From Leguminivora glycinivorella (taxonomy: Eukaryota > Arthropoda > Insecta > Lepidoptera > Tortricidae), in the NCBI RefSeq assembly GCF_023078275.1, contig NC_062977.1, positions 12,979,118 to 13,043,117 of the forward strand: DNA of 64,000 bases, read 5' to 3'. Below are positions 32,183 to 43,846 of the stretch, in pieces. The notes beneath the pieces are model-generated. The model made no database searches. It saw only the letters and a program-made list of their open reading frames with translations, and was not told the origin of the DNA. How positions within the stretch are numbered: position 1 is the first letter of the stretch; every line of letters starts with the position of its first letter. Made by a program: the position numbers and the translations under genes.

Positions 32183-32659
32183 TACGTGAGTCTGATGGAC
32201 ATGTATTTTTCATAACATAACATTCGCTAAACGTGCCATGTCAACAGTACGTAAGTGTCAATTTCGATCCGAGCTCCAAAAAAATGATAGACACGTAAAG
32301 AACTAGGCACCCATGGGAAATAATAACAATAAAAGACGTCGATTCAGTATTATCGTCTCTATTCAAGTTTTCAGATGACCATATACACCGTGTTTTTTTT
32401 GTTTTCCGTTAAATTCGACACGACGTTAGGTTCATTATCATCAGGAACCACCCTGTATATCACTTTTAGTTAAATTCGCAAAAAAAAACATTTTTATCAT
32501 TTTCATACATAATAAAATAAATGAATTTATTAGTGGAGAGACCCTTAAGAATAACATTAAAGTTAGTGCCAAGTGATTGACGGCACATGTCAAAACAAAT
32601 AACATTTGGAAGTGGTAAAGGCTGTCACACACGTGTTCAGTAATTATTTATATTTTTTT

Positions 32660-33080
32660 CCCCTCACTAGCTCGGAAACACGTGTTTTGTCCTTTAATAC
32701 CAGCGGGTAAAAACGCATTTTATCCACTAGTGGGTAAAGTAATTTGACCTTGAATAAAGTCAAATTAACTGCTTTAAAATTATTAAAAGTAGGTGAATCT
32801 AGTAATAAAGATGATTTACCACCTGCGGAACTACTGGAAGCAGTGATAAACGCATTTTTTGCGTTGTAGTTTCCTCGCTATAGTGAGGGGAAAAGTTTTG
32901 TGTTACACTCGGGTGCAAATGTATTTTACTTCTCGTGTGTTAAAAAACTCGCAAGTTCAGGATTCTATTCTCGAACCACTCGCTTCGCTCGTGGTTCAAC
33001 TATAGAATCCTTTCACTTGCTCGTTTTTCAATTCTACACTCGGCGTTAAAATACAACTTTGCCCCCTTGTATAACAAATA
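32660..33080 (+). mobile_element. MITE family with small ORF, copy 1
   Basis: Opens CCCCTCACTAGCTCGG and ends CCCCCTTGTATAAC. It contains the hairpins CCTCGCTATAGTGAGGGG and GAACCACTCGCTTCGCTCGTGGTTC. Other copies lie at 43298-43845, 43847-44104 (inverted) and 57592-58015. A 43-codon frame (32738-32869) ends ...LLEAVINAFFAL and is largely kept in the other copies. A minus-strand TCAAGGTCA (32745-32753) matches the FTZ-F1 site. The superfamily is unknown to me. Confidence 0.75.
32738..32869 (+). pseudogene. Small frame inside the MITE (43 codons)
   Basis: The frame reads SNLTLNKVKLTALKLLKVGE... to ...LLEAVINAFFAL and then TAG. There is no start codon, so this would be a terminal exon or the relic of a larger transposase gene rather than a free-standing gene. 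The corresponding frames at 44026-43895 (minus) and 57670-57804 are also open and differ mainly by substitutions and one in-frame triplet. In the 43298-43845 copy the frame is broken by a one-base deletion. Confidence 0.3.
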
Positions 33081-33706
33081 ACTATTAATAACTCGGTAAC
33101 CGTAAGAGTTAAGACGCTGGTTTCTTAGAGAAATTAATTGTATTTGATCTAAAGAACCTTCCCTTAAAGTTAACGGAATTCAATAAAAACACGGTGCATA
33201 AATTTAGACCTCGTCAAATATTTGGAAAACGGCGATGTTCAATTTAAAAAATCAGAACCTAGTTTCTTACACCTCTGACTCAAGTACATTTATTTAAATT
33301 TAGATACAGGTCACACTGTACCGATAATACCTTTTAATACATAATACAAATTTAATAGCGTCGAATATCAAAATGTATATCCGATACATCGCTACAATAC
33401 GGTAAAAGAATTAGGCTGACGCGACAATGGTTCGGTTCGGAGGTTTGTCGAGGGCGGCCGGTCGTTGACACGGCCCTGGCGCTCACTACCGCCGCGCTTC
33501 CGTGAGATCTTGACTGATAACTCTATAAGGTAAGAATGTCTACAAGTTTTCTATACTTAGAACAGAGCGACGCAAATGTGGAATTATGTGATATTTAAAG
33601 TAGGTAATTAATGAACAGCGTCATCGCTTAACACTGCACATATTGCAATTGAACAAGATAACTGGGGACAAAGAGGTAAGATTAGAATTATACAATAATT
33701 TATTAA

Positions 33707-34141
33707 CAAAGTGTTGTTTGGTCTCCACACTATGGTATTCATAAGTCTCGGCTTGAAAGGATTCAAAAAATTTTTTGTAAGTCCCTTGATTATAGAATTG
33801 GACGATATAACTCTGATTATCTCTCGTCTGCGGCTAGGCATAGTCTTCCTCCTTTAGAAAAAAGAAGAACCTATCTTGATGTTTTGTTTTTATTTAAAAT
33901 TATTAATAATCACATTGACTCCCCCTTTTTATTAGAAAATATCTCCTTCAAAATATCTCGGTTCCACTCACGTTCTAAACCTACTTTCGCTATTTCCTCC
34001 TGTAGCACACAGTATGCTAAAAACTCTTTCTTTAGGCGCACTTGTAACTTTTATAATAATTCGATTAATAATATTGATATTTTTGCTCATAATTTGTCCA
34101 GTTTCAAGAACAAGGTTCGGCAATTACTGTTTTCTTGTTAA
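33707..34141 (+). pseudogene. C-terminal relic of a jockey/CR1-type reverse transcriptase
   Basis: An open frame of 144 codons reads QVVWSPHYGIHKSRLERIQK, FFCKSLDYRIG and PPLEKRRTYLDVLFLFKIIN, to NSFFRRTCNFYNN and SSFKNKVRQLLFSC, then stops. The series (WSPHY...I..LERIQ..F, LP.LE.RR...D..FLFKI, FF.RT.N.YN) is the hallmark of the C-terminal end of non-LTR reverse transcriptases. The frame is closed upstream by TAA at 33704-33706, so the element is 5'-truncated. The 3' UTR runs to a poly(A) tail near 34338. Confidence 0.8.
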
Positions 34142-34338
34142 CTGTATTATTTTTTCATTAAGTAGATTTTATAAGATGCATCCTTGCGTGTGTACCTGCG
34201 TGTGTAATTTTGTTAACTATTTTTACTTAAATTTAACCATCTAGTAATGTAGGAAACTCTAGGCCTAGATTTATATATATTTTTGTAAACCGTACTTGTA
34301 AAAGGCTGTTTGATTTCTAAATAAATTAAAAAAAAAAT
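34142..34338 (+). mobile_element. 3' UTR and poly(A) tail of the LINE relic
   Basis: AT-rich 3' UTR ending CTAAATAAATTAAAAAAAAAAT at about 34318-34338, that is, an AATAAA signal then a short poly(A) run. This marks the 3' end of the retrotransposed copy whose coding relic lies at 33707-34141. Confidence 0.65.
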
Positions 34339-34496
34339 GTTTACTGTCTTCAAACTGGTTAAACATTCGTGTTTGTGCAAGCGAAATGCAGGATAACTAA
34401 ATAACATTCAGATACAATTCTGGTGCCAAGTGTATACAAATGTGTGTGTAATTATTAGACATTAAATTTAAGTTGTCATGAATAAGTGCCTAGACT

Positions 34497-34665
34497 TATT
34501 GTATTTACAATATTTACAATACAATACAATAACTCTTTATTGCACACCTCACATAGTTTACAAGTAATGCACAAGAAACAAAAAAAACAATTAAACAGAG
34601 GTACCAACAGGCGGTCTTATCACTTAAGAGCGATGTCTTCCAGCCAACCTCTGGGTATTGTAATT
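34497..34665 (-). mobile_element. 3' end of a common lepidopteran retroelement (minus strand)
   Basis: On the minus strand the segment reads GGCTGGAAGACATCGCTCTT, AAGTGATAAGACCGCC, TGTGCAATAAAGAG, then a (TATTG)n tail. The GAAGACATCGCTCTTAAGTG motif ending in AATAAAG and a TATTG tail is a widespread lepidopteran LINE/SINE 3' end. Coding sequence is absent. Confidence 0.65.
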
Positions 34666-34789
34666 ACTTATTGTAAGGATTAATTACTTATTGCTACCGC
34701 ATCAACAGCACCTAAGCGGGACATAATCTGTGTCTGAAAGTGTTAAATATATTTAAACTAACAATTTAAAAATGTACACCTCGGAAGGA

Positions 34790-34900
34790 CTCCTGCGAGG
34801 TTCCTGTAGTTCAGTTGATCAGACTTTTGTTAGAAAAAGTCTCAAGTTTGAGCCCTGCCTGAGGTGTGGGTTTTCTTTAATTTAGAATTTTATCAGATTA
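34790..34900 (+). mobile_element. tRNA-like SINE module
   Basis: A perfect internal A box lies at 34807-34817 (TAGTTCAGTTG, TRGYNNARNNG), and a B-box-like AGTTTGAGCCC follows at 34845-34855 (two changes from GGTTCRANYCC). The flanks CCTCGG...CCTGAGG could pair as a degenerate acceptor stem. The spacing fits a tRNA head, but the anticodon arm (CAGACTTTTGTTAGAAAAAGTCTC) is not normal. A tRNA-derived SINE head or decayed tRNA gene is the best reading. Confidence 0.45.
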
Positions 34901-35077
34901 AAAAAGTAAGTGAAGATAAAAAAGTAAGTGCGACTAATTTTCTTACCGTTTTCGGTAAATGAAACCCTAAATAAGCCTAAATGAAAAAATATACAGGGTG
35001 AAATCAAATTGGTAATACAAAATGATATTTTCTGGATCTATTCATGATTACGATCAAATTTTACTATGGGACTTTTT

Positions 35078-35132
35078 TTATTTACATGAACATATTTACA
35101 TAAGAAACTAAGACTAAACTTAAAAGGGAATA
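35078..35132 (-). mobile_element. Short 3'-tail fragment of the same LINE as at 53227
   Basis: TTTATTTACATGAACATATT followed by TACATAAGAAACTAAGACT and AAACTTAAAAG is nearly identical to 53249-53305, the 3' UTR of the minus-strand LINE relic there. Only the tail is present. Confidence 0.6.
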
Positions 35133-35399
35133 TAATTAAATTACTATTGGACTTATATAGAATTCACCAAAAAAAATGTGTAAATTCTGGTATCGAGTTT
35201 ATTAATATGTATACAAATTTTTAGGTTTTGACTTGTAATAACTTACTTTATTTTTGTGGGTACCTAAAAAAAACATTGTTGGTCGATGCTCAATGTGCTC
35301 TCTACATAATGCCTACTCAAAAAGAAATGAATTGTTGGTGACCTGTAAGGCTCTGCCTATTTGCTTATTTTTTGACATATGGGTAATAGATGTGAGGGC

Positions 35400-35600
35400 T
35401 CACATTTCTTCCGACACAGAGATACATAAATTCACGCCTGTATTTCCAAAAGGGTTAGGTAGAGCACACGATACCGCTTAAATTTCAGTGCCAGTCTCTT
35501 TCACCGATATTGTAGCGACAGATAGGTTGCATCGCAATTGAACCCATATTCCACAATCGACTTCACCCACGGGGAAAAAGGCATCCGAATTTCCGAAAAT
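35400..35600 (+). mobile_element. Dispersed lepidopteran repeat fragment
   Basis: Contains TTCACGCCTGTATTTCCAAA, then AGGGTTAGGTAGAGCACACG, a block on CCAGTCTCTTTCACCGATA, and CCACAATCGACTTCACCCAC. I recognise this order from a very common lepidopteran interspersed repeat (CACGCCTGTATCCC...GGGGTAGGCAGAGCAC). No coding frame of its own. Confidence 0.5.
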
Positions 35601-38507
35601 TGTAGTACCTCTGCCTACCAATAAAAATTGGTTGTTTTGTTAAAAGAGGGTCTTTTGTCAAACACTGTATATTATCACAGGGTGCCTTATTGTTAAATAA
35701 ACTTAAAGCTCCGGCTGTACAAAATTAAGGACACAAGTGATAATAATAGAAAAAAAATACTAAAACTGAAAATAATAAAAACCGGTGTCGAAATAAGCTT
35801 GCTAGGGGAAGTATATGGTGGAGATAAATAATTTAAGATTTTGTATATTTTATAACATTTATTTATAAAGAAAATTCTTGCCAAAATGTGTTTGTTCAGT
35901 TGGTTCTTAATTTAGTTACTTACTGCGCTAACCGTGTGAAAACTGACCTATAATTCTCTTGTTCGACACCAATGAAATGTACAGAGCTCAGCGGGAAGCT
36001 AGGTCGCTTAAAAGGGTTCTAAGTAAATTTTCACACAAGTTATCTTAATTTTTAACTAGAAATTATACTATTAAAATACCTAGGTACCAGTTCTCAAAAA
36101 TATTTGCTTGCTCTAAATTACTGACTCTATGAATTTAATCTAACTAAATTGCAGCTGACGCAGTTGCCCTGACCATTAGAAGGATAAATTGGACCGACCT
36201 CTAAGATGGTGAACCTTCGGGAAAGCTGTGGAAGGTGGCACGGGACCTCCCGGGGAATGTTGGCTGCACTGCGGAGACTTTTTAACCCGGAACGCGTGCC
36301 ACGTGGACACCGAGACAAATGTGGCAGAGGCAGGCCTTCCTCCAGCGAAACAGGACCCAGAACTTGCGCCGGTCACAAGGATTTCCAGAGTTGCATAAGA
36401 TTTGAATCAATTTGATGTTCAAGATATATATTATGAAAATAATCTTTTTAATATTTATATATATCTATTTAATATCCCGGCTCCGCTGAAGGTCAAAGAA
36501 ATTTCCTAGCGGAGCACTCCCAATCCCACAGCAGAAGACAGATCATCCTCAATCCGAGGATTATTGCAGGCCTTCTGCTTCCACCGTTTTTACCACCATG
36601 CGGTATGGTCTTGTGGAGAAAGTGCGTGTGCACCCAAAAGGGTCAAAAAAGGAAATGGCCCACCCATGATCATTAACCTATTTGCATATGGAGCAATCAA
36701 GGACATAGGGTGACAAACCCAGGAAGACATAATATATCGAATTAATATATTATATTTATTTGAGACTCCATCAGAGTCATGAAAGATTTACTATGATGTA
36801 CATAGCAAGATTGTCACTCCAGACAGGCCTCTTATTTAGAGCATTAATATTACTGTATTTTGTTATGTATTAAGATAATTTTCTGCATTATTTCTATATA
36901 ATTATATTAATTTAATTTATCAAAATGTACTGGAGTAACAATTAAAAATCTCATAAAATGGGTTATTTTTAGCTATCTGGCAACCCGTGCACAGATTATG
37001 CAGAAAAGTGCATACATGTGTGGATGCAAGTATTTTTGCACCAATTGAGGATTTGAAACAAAATAAAATTAAAGAAATTTCGATTTTAGATTTATAAAAA
37101 AATATTAATTACGACCAGGAAAAAGTACTACGTTACAATATCTAACTACACCTACCCTCTGTCCCCGAAAATCAGCCGCTGACGGACAGAGGTAGGCCGG
37201 GGAAAAAACGTATCATCCGAGCTACCATAGGTTATTTAAATATTCATTTACCACCAGAGAGGCTGGAAAAGCTAGTTTGACCCTTTAGTCTTCATTTTAA
37301 TTGTTCGTCATTAGTGTTGTGAAACTATAATAGCGCCATACCTACTAAGTACTTTGTAACACCTACTCATAAAAAGAATACGTAATTAAACATGACTTTG
37401 CAAAGACGACGACCTTCAGAAAGATATAATTATCTGTCCTTCAACCGGTTCGTAGTTACTCAGATTATTCGACAAACAAAGCCATTAATTTCTCTTTTAT
37501 GCCAATGAGTGTAAAAGAGGTTGGTAATACGAGTGGAATTTGTCCGAAACGCAATAAGATCATAGACATATTATATTAGTATTATATTACTTTGTCAGGG
37601 CATGCTATAAACAGCCTACAAAATATTGTGTGGCTTGCACAGTAGACCACATTCGACTTTCATTGTATTTATAAGATGCCTAATCCATTTTACATTAAAT
37701 ATCGAATCGAATAAGATGTAATAAAGTGAAGAAGCGTTTGACGGGTGTCATTGAAGCGGCTATTGACCGGGCGCCGGGCGCATGGCACTGCAGCGGCGCA
37801 GTGCGGCCCTGCACTTGACTCCGGTGCATCGCCCGCGCGTGCGCCCGCTCCCGCCACCCGCCACCCACCGCCCCGTGAACTTTGCGGCCCGGTCTAATCA
37901 TACCAACACTATATAATATATGACGGACGCCATCTTATCCTGAGTCTGGAAGGCTCGTGTATCACATTTTTGTATTTTTCACCCGGTCCCTTTTCTAGAA
38001 GAGGTAACTTTCGGCCACGTGGGACCTTTCAGTTCGCTCTTATGGATCGGATAACTTATTGTCATAAGTAGTGTCTTTAAAAAAAACGTTATTTTTGACA
38101 CTGATATATCCGATTCATATCGTATCTACTTCTAAGTTATTTCCAAAATCGTACTTCATCGCAAAATATAAGTATTATTAATACCTAATAAAAAGTATGA
38201 ATAAAAAACTCCTATGGATGCTTCTTGTCTACAAATTGTGAATATAAAATAATTGTAGGATATTTTGAAAGCACGAAAGTACGTTTTCAGTTGAAACATG
38301 GGCTTCGCAGTTTCAGGACACTAAATGCCAGAAGTCAACATCGGTGTATTCGGTGTGACCCGTTGAACTTTTCAGCGTGTGACTCAATCTACGCCTACCT
38401 ATTCGTTGTATGCTACATTATGTAGAAAGGTATATAAATTTAATTTCTGATCATCCAATACCATAACTTACGATCACTCTCTCTCTTCTTCTGGCCTTAT
38501 TCCATTT
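35601..38507. other. Intergenic DNA, no gene seen
   Basis: Mostly AT-rich. A more complex segment at 36125-36740 (for example GGCACGGGACCTCCCGGGGAATG; GAAGACAGATCATCCTCAATCC) looks like decayed repeat sequence, but I cannot name it. A GC-rich unique pocket lies at 37745-37895 and could be regulatory. No credible coding region. Confidence 0.5.
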
Positions 38508-38804
38508 TTATTTGGGGTCGGCTCTCCTAATCAATTTTCTCCAGTTATATCTGTTCCGGGTCATCTTAGGGTCTATATTCTTATTCTCTAGGTCTTTCTT
38601 AACTACAGACATCCATGTGAGTCGGGGTCGTCCACGGCCACTCTTCTTCTGTTCTTTCATACACTCCAGCACTTTTCTGGTCATATGGTCTTCCGGCCTT
38701 CTCATGACATGACCATACCATCGGAGTCGTGTTTCCGTTAGCTTGTCTTGTATGGGTCTTATTTTGAACGAGCCTCTGATGTAACGGTTTGGTACTTTGT
38801 CCAT
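38508..38804 (-). pseudogene. C-terminal relic of a LINE endonuclease/reverse transcriptase
   Basis: The minus-strand frame (98 codons) reads TETRLRWYGHVMRRPEDH, then TRKVLECMKEQ, GRGRPRLTWMSVVKKDL and NRYNWRKLIRRADPK. The RLRWYGHVxRRxxD...RGRPxxxWxxxxxxD series is the conserved C-terminal tail of RTE-like and related non-LTR retrotransposon proteins (W after RxRW/F, GRGRPK-type block). The N-terminal endonuclease and polymerase domains are missing, so this is a truncated dead copy. Confidence 0.8.
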
Positions 38805-41800
38805 GAGTGTAACTCCTGCGACGATCGACGACCTGTAACGATCATTTCTACAGATAGATTAAACCGATATTGCTATTCTGTTTTGACCCAGTTCTAGATT
38901 ATTTATCTGATTGGCATGGAACTTGGACACTTCGCTTATTACTTGAATGTAGTCGCATCGCAACGACTGAACTCCACTCTCCCTAACTTTGTTATTCTAT
39001 TGATTCAAACTATTTATACGATTATGCTCAAATCAAACTAATTCAAATTGTGCAACGAGGTTTTCTGGAAGAGCTACTGTATTTTAATCATATAGGTTTC
39101 TTTAATATTTTTTTACAGAATCAGCAAAGGTTTGACAGGGACTGGAATATTAATAATATGTAGTGATTTTTCTGAATTTTTCTGCCTATTCTATTTTAAA
39201 TTATATGTGATAGATAACTATATGTAAACAGCACACAGGCACTCAGAAAGCATATGAAAATGAGTCATAGACGTCATAGTTAGAATTACCGTGAATAGCG
39301 GATATTATAGATTAAGTAGGTACAGTGTGAGGAATTGGGTGTTTTTTTTTTAAGTATATTTTGTTAGTTTATTTTTAGGTACTTGACAAACTAACAGTTT
39401 TACGATGTCTAAATAGATGTGTAACAAAGTAAATATAACTTCTAGAATATGACTTCTACTTACGTATCCTAAGAAATATAAGCCTTCTTGAGCTTACCGT
39501 GGGGCTCTGTCAATCTGTGTAAGAATGTCCTATAATATTTATTTATTTATTTATAAGTTCTATGGAGTTGGAGTTCGATGGAGTACAGACTGCAAGTAAT
39601 GGCCAAAACTTACGAGGGTAAATATTTTTTTCTCAATGTTTTCCAAATCGGTCTGCGTATCACTATCACTATCAGGAACATCGAATGACACCCACCACTG
39701 TTAGTTATAATGAACGTTATCGCCAAGTGACGTTCGTGGAAGTTGCATTATCAAGCCGACTAATGCATGCAATAAAGAGCTCATTGTTTGTCAGTGTCGT
39801 TTTTACACTATACATAACCTCAGTAGGTACAATATAGTTAAACAAGACCTTGGGCACACGCGGAAAGCCCCTAAAAGACTGCCCACGACCTTGTGGGGCG
39901 AGGTCGCACCGACACAGGATAGTCACATTGTGTATACTTCATTATTCATTTTAATCATTTTGACTCGTTTGACATTGGCCTAACCGTCATTGGTTAATTT
40001 GATTGCGCACATTAAGTCAAGACAATGAGACATAAAATACAGAGTGTTTAGTAAGCAAGCTATACTTACCATAACCTTTCAATCAATATTATACGAAAAA
40101 AAATCTAAACGTTCCTATTTTAACCTGAGAGAATTTATATTTGATTTTTTTAATCCTCGTTTATCATTTCAAAGTTACAAAACTCTATCAATGAATGTCA
40201 TTACACTTATGAATGTGTTAATGTGTGTGAATAAAACTTAATTCATTTTATCAATATGGATACAATATCAACATATATAAGAACCGCCCAAAGGCTTAAC
40301 ATTTTAAATAAACTTATCCGCTCTACATTTTTTTTTACATTGTACAATGCAAACTAAAATGTATGTATTTTGTACTATTATATATTCTGTGGCATAGTAA
40401 TCAACAGCAAGTTTCTTGCCGTTATAATATATATAAAGGGTTAAGATATTTATTAGGTTTACGACCGGCAGTAAATGGCGCTACATTACTGAAAGATCCT
40501 CGTCTCTATAGATGCCGAAAGATGTGTCTTAGTTACGTGTCAGCAGCCAGTAATTTTGACAATGGCGTGACCTTCCCAGTTGTCACTTTTCACAACAACC
40601 GATAAAATTAAGTACTTAATCAATCGATACGTTAAATCAGATAAGTAGGTATTGCGAATACCACTACAGATAAGCCGGTCGTTATTTATCCTTGGATGCG
40701 GAAGTGCTCTCAGATATGCACGCACGTATAGTCAGACTATAAGTTGCCGCATTGCACTATCATGTCTATCACTGTCCTATTGAGTAAAATGTAGGATTTC
40801 CATCATGATAAAGGGTACGGTAAGTGTCGGATGTCTGGTTGTCTACGTCCAAAGTTTTAGGTATTAAGTAGCTAAGATACAGGTTAACTACACAACAACA
40901 ACACCGCACTTTAGAATTGTTAAGCAATAGGTCCGTGGTTCTACTCTTCCGTGCCCTCTGACGTAGGTAGATACTTTAGGGATAGCTATTAAATTTTGCA
41001 CGGGGTGTAGGCGGACTAGGCGGTAGGCAGATGGGGGTGGGATGAGCGTAGGCGTTCAGGGTGGCACGGCGGGCGACGGCGGGGGTGCGGGGCGATGGCG
41101 GGACGCAGGGAGCGAGGCGGTCGGCTCCAAGGTCGCAGAGTCACAGCCGGGCAAGGTCACCGTGCCCGCGCGTGCCCGCTTCCCCCCTCCCTCCGCGCCC
41201 GATCACTCCCTAGCCTTGCGTGGGATGTGACCTTTATCCAAGCTCCGGACAAATAATTGTACACATCAACTTTTTCCCCTCTGGTTTACGCAATACCTAA
41301 TGCTTATTGGGGTTTCAGGAAACCATCTGAATGTGAATGATGTAAATGGGTCCGCAGCCATTCAAATTTCCTTCCATTCTTCCTTCTAAAAACTCTTTCA
41401 TTACCATTACTTACGACACCTAGATGTTGTATTCAAATCCATACAACAATTTCATTGAATGTTAGTACCTGAAAGGCAGAGATTATAGGAAAGGCCGTTA
41501 CACTGAAGGATCTTTGCAGGGAAGTGCCTTGTAACAGACCGTACTTGTCAAGGAACTTTATCGGGAAGTGCCTTGTGCGAGTATTGTAGACTGTAACTGA
41601 TATGCACGCGGTACTTGGCGGTATTCACGGTGTAAGACGCGGAAATGAAAAGATTTTAACTACGCATCAAAACAGAAACTTTAAACTAAATGTGAGTAAG
41701 TAAAATTCGCATAAGCGGCGATTCAAGGAAGGAACTTTTCATGTAAAACTTACTTTTTGCTAAATGTTGCCTTTGTCACTTCATAGAAAAACACTACTTG

Positions 41801-41842
41801 TAGGTACTTTGTTTGAGTAAACTTTGAAACTTCGAAAGCGAA
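38805..41842. other. Intergenic DNA with GC-rich pockets, no gene seen
   Basis: Mostly AT-rich. The pocket at 39840-39910 has two minus-strand half-sites (CCAAGGTC near 39847; ACAAGGTCG near 39888) and a plus-strand GAGGTCG. The pocket at 40985-41235 is very GC-rich, with the receptor half-sites listed separately. The frames in it (41042-41230) are compositional. An imperfect tandem near 41508-41582 repeats GGAAGTGCCTTGT. Confidence 0.5.
41127..41159 (+). promoter_or_regulatory. Pair of receptor half-sites in a GC-rich island
   Basis: CCAAGGTCG at 41127-41135 (perfect YCAAGGYCR) and GCAAGGTCA at 41151-41159 (eight of nine) lie in the same orientation with starts 24 bases apart. They lie in unique GC-rich DNA 16 kb downstream of E75. 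A role as a distal element is inference. Confidence 0.3.
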
Positions 41843-42150
41843 ATCCTATGTGTATGATCAGGAATATACCTTTGGCGTAGAAACTCTAGGTCCATATGCT
41901 CCCAGCGCGAACAAGCTGTTCGCAGAAATCGCGAAGCGTCTGGTTGAGGTAACTGGTGACCGAAGAGCTGGCGACTTCCTCGCACAAAGTATCAGCATTC
42001 CGATACAGCGAGGAAATGTCGCCAGTATCCTTGGTACAATGCCTCAAGGGCCTATTTTAGATTTTGGCTAGCTTTTAAGTTGTCTTAGTTTCTTTTATAA
42101 TTATGTAAATACATATGTTTATGTAAATAAAGATTTTTCCACTTTTAAAG
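41843..42150 (+). pseudogene. 3' end of a retrotransposon with reverse-transcriptase tail
   Basis: The frame 41850-42071 reads FGVETLGPYAPSANKLFAEI, then AKRLVEVTGDRRAGDFLAQ, SISIPIQRGNVASILGTMP and a stop. The ETLGPxGPxA...TGDxRAxxFLxQRxSxAIQRGNxASxLGTxP tail is one I associate with reverse-transcriptase polyproteins of animal retroelements. The 3' UTR continues to AAATAAAGATTTTTCC near 42135. A second copy lies on the minus strand at 53227-53529. Confidence 0.65.
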
Positions 42151-42283
42151 TCTTGGGCTTATCATTACAAAACTCAACTTCATTCCGTTTTATAACTTCA
42201 GGACTACACTTTTAAGGAACCTTATTATGTACCTGTTGCGCTGAAGACTGTTACATTTCAGTAAATGTAAAAGAACATTAGGC

Positions 42284-42400
42284 AGGCAATTATGGTCGCG
42301 CGATAAATGATAAAACAGCAGGTCGTCCCTATCGCACTATTCGTAAGTGCGATAGGGACAGCCCGATGTTTTATCATTTATCGCGCGACCATGATTGCCC
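42284..42400. mobile_element. Palindromic fold-back MITE, copy 2
   Basis: Same family as 8951-9051. GGGCAATCATGG-like ends (AGGCAATTATGGTCGCGCGA at left, TCGCGCGACCATGATTGCCC at right) enclose nested arms GTCGTCCCTATCGCAC and GTGCGATAGGGACAGC around a small loop. This copy keeps outer ends a little longer than copy 1. Confidence 0.85.
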
Positions 42401-42849
42401 TATAGGTAGAGGTATATTGGAATACAATATTTAGTAATAGAATCAGAGTAGGCATCCACTGAATCCAAATCGTTGTATTACCTCGACCTCATTCTAGTCG
42501 AAAACCGAAACCTCGTAATGCCTATATAATATACCTACCTACTTCCAACTTTCTTTCAGCCGCCAAGGACTACAATACTTCGGTATTCCTGACGAACAAA
42601 AGGTGAACTAGGGTTTATTTTCCAAAATAAAAGATTTTATTCATGAGGTTTCTACTTTATGTGCTTGTTTTGAAAGTAATTTAATAATAATTCAAGCTTC
42701 CGAATTCTTTAAAATTTTTGAGGACTATAGTTGTCGAAGTAAAATTTAAGCAGGTACTTATGCATAAATAAGGCACAGTGTATGCGATTGACGAGAAATC
42801 TTATACTATTAAACGAGCAATTCTTGTATAATTATTTATTTATTTATTT

Positions 42850-43230
42850 ATATATACAGACGATCTCGGAAACCGCTCTAACGATTTCGCTGAAATTTGT
42901 TATGTGGGGGTTTTTGGGGGTGAAAAATCGATCTAGCGTAGCCTTACATCCCGGAAAACGCGAATTTTCGAGTTTTCATGAGTTTTTCTTTCGCGTTTGT
43001 AAACGTAAAATATGGTCCTTTCGCCGCGCGCGCATCGATTCCGCTTAGCTCAGTCGTACGAGGTCGGTCTAATGTACGCAGATAGATCGTAGGTGTCAGG
43101 GTTTCGAATCCCGGCCAGAAATTAAGTTTTTATTTTTTGTCTTTTTTTTTTGTATTTACAACAGTTTTTTTTATCTAAAGACGTGATATATTAAAATAAA
43201 ACCGAGCGAGGCTCGGTCGCCCAGATATTA
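42850..43230 (+). mobile_element. Lepidopteran repeat with GAGCGAGGCTCGGT end
   Basis: Opens near ACAGACGATCTCGGAAACCG, then CTCTAACGATTTCGCTGAAA, TTGTTATGTGGGGG and GAAAAATCGATCTAGC, to ACCGAGCGAGGCTCGGTCGC and CCAGATATT near 43230. This order is that of a very common lepidopteran interspersed element. It contains a tRNA-like module at 43039-43116. The frame at 42782-43048 is not a gene. Confidence 0.65.
43039..43116 (+). mobile_element. tRNA-like module inside the repeat
   Basis: A perfect A box TAGCTCAGTCG at 43046-43056, and a B-box-like GTTTCGAATCC at 43101-43111 (one change) followed by CGGCC. The spacing is slightly long for a tRNA because of a long variable-arm-like part. The 3' part continues into AT-rich and T-rich sequence, giving a plausible Pol III terminator at 43141-43150. 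More likely a SINE head than a working tRNA. Confidence 0.4.
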
Positions 43231-43297
43231 ACTCCTTATTACAGGAAGATCTGTAATTCATAAAGACACATTGGACAAGGGGTTAAAATAGTTATTG

Positions 43298-43845
43298 TTA
43301 TACAAGGGGGCAAAGTTGTATTTTAACGCCGAGTGTGGAATTGACAAACATGCAAGTGAAAGAATTCTATAGTTGAACCACGAGCGAAGCGAGTGGTTCG
43401 AGAATATAATTCTGAACTTGCGAGTTTTTTAACATACGGGAGTTCGCTCGGAAACACGTGTTTTGTATAATTCAGCGGGTAAAAACGCATTTTATCCACT
43501 AGTGGGTAAAGTAATTTGGCCTTGAATAAAGTCAAAATAACTTTAAAATTGATAAAGTAGGTGAATCTAGTAATAAAGATGATTTACCACCTGTGGAACT
43601 ACTGGAAGCTGTGATATACGCATTTTTTGCGTTGTAGTTTCCTCGCTATAGTGAGGGGATAAGTTTTCTGTTACACTCGGGTGCAAATGTATTTTACTTC
43701 TCGTGTGTTAAAAAATAAAGTTCAGGATTCTATTCTCGAACCACTCGCTTCGCTCGTGGTTCAACTATAGAATCCTTTCACTTGCTCGTTTTTTAATTCC
43801 ACACTCGGCGTTAAAATACAACTTTGCTCCCTTGTATAACAAATA
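43298..43845. mobile_element. MITE family with small ORF, copy 2 (compound)
   Basis: Starts with an inverted right end (GTTATACAAGGGGGCAAAG, through CCACGAGCGAAGCGAGTGGTTC) and then continues in forward orientation from TCGGAAACACGTGTTTTG to CTCCCTTGTATAAC. It is thus a full copy whose left end has been replaced by an inverted right end. The small frame is broken here by a deletion near 43555. TGGCCTTGA (43517-43525) is the minus-strand form of TCAAGGCCA. Confidence 0.75.
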
Positions 43846-43846
43846 T

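Noticed and set aside
43039..43116. A functional tRNA gene
   Set aside because: The A box is perfect but the B box has a mismatch, the spacing is long, and the module lies within a known type of dispersed repeat. Annotated instead as a SINE-like head.
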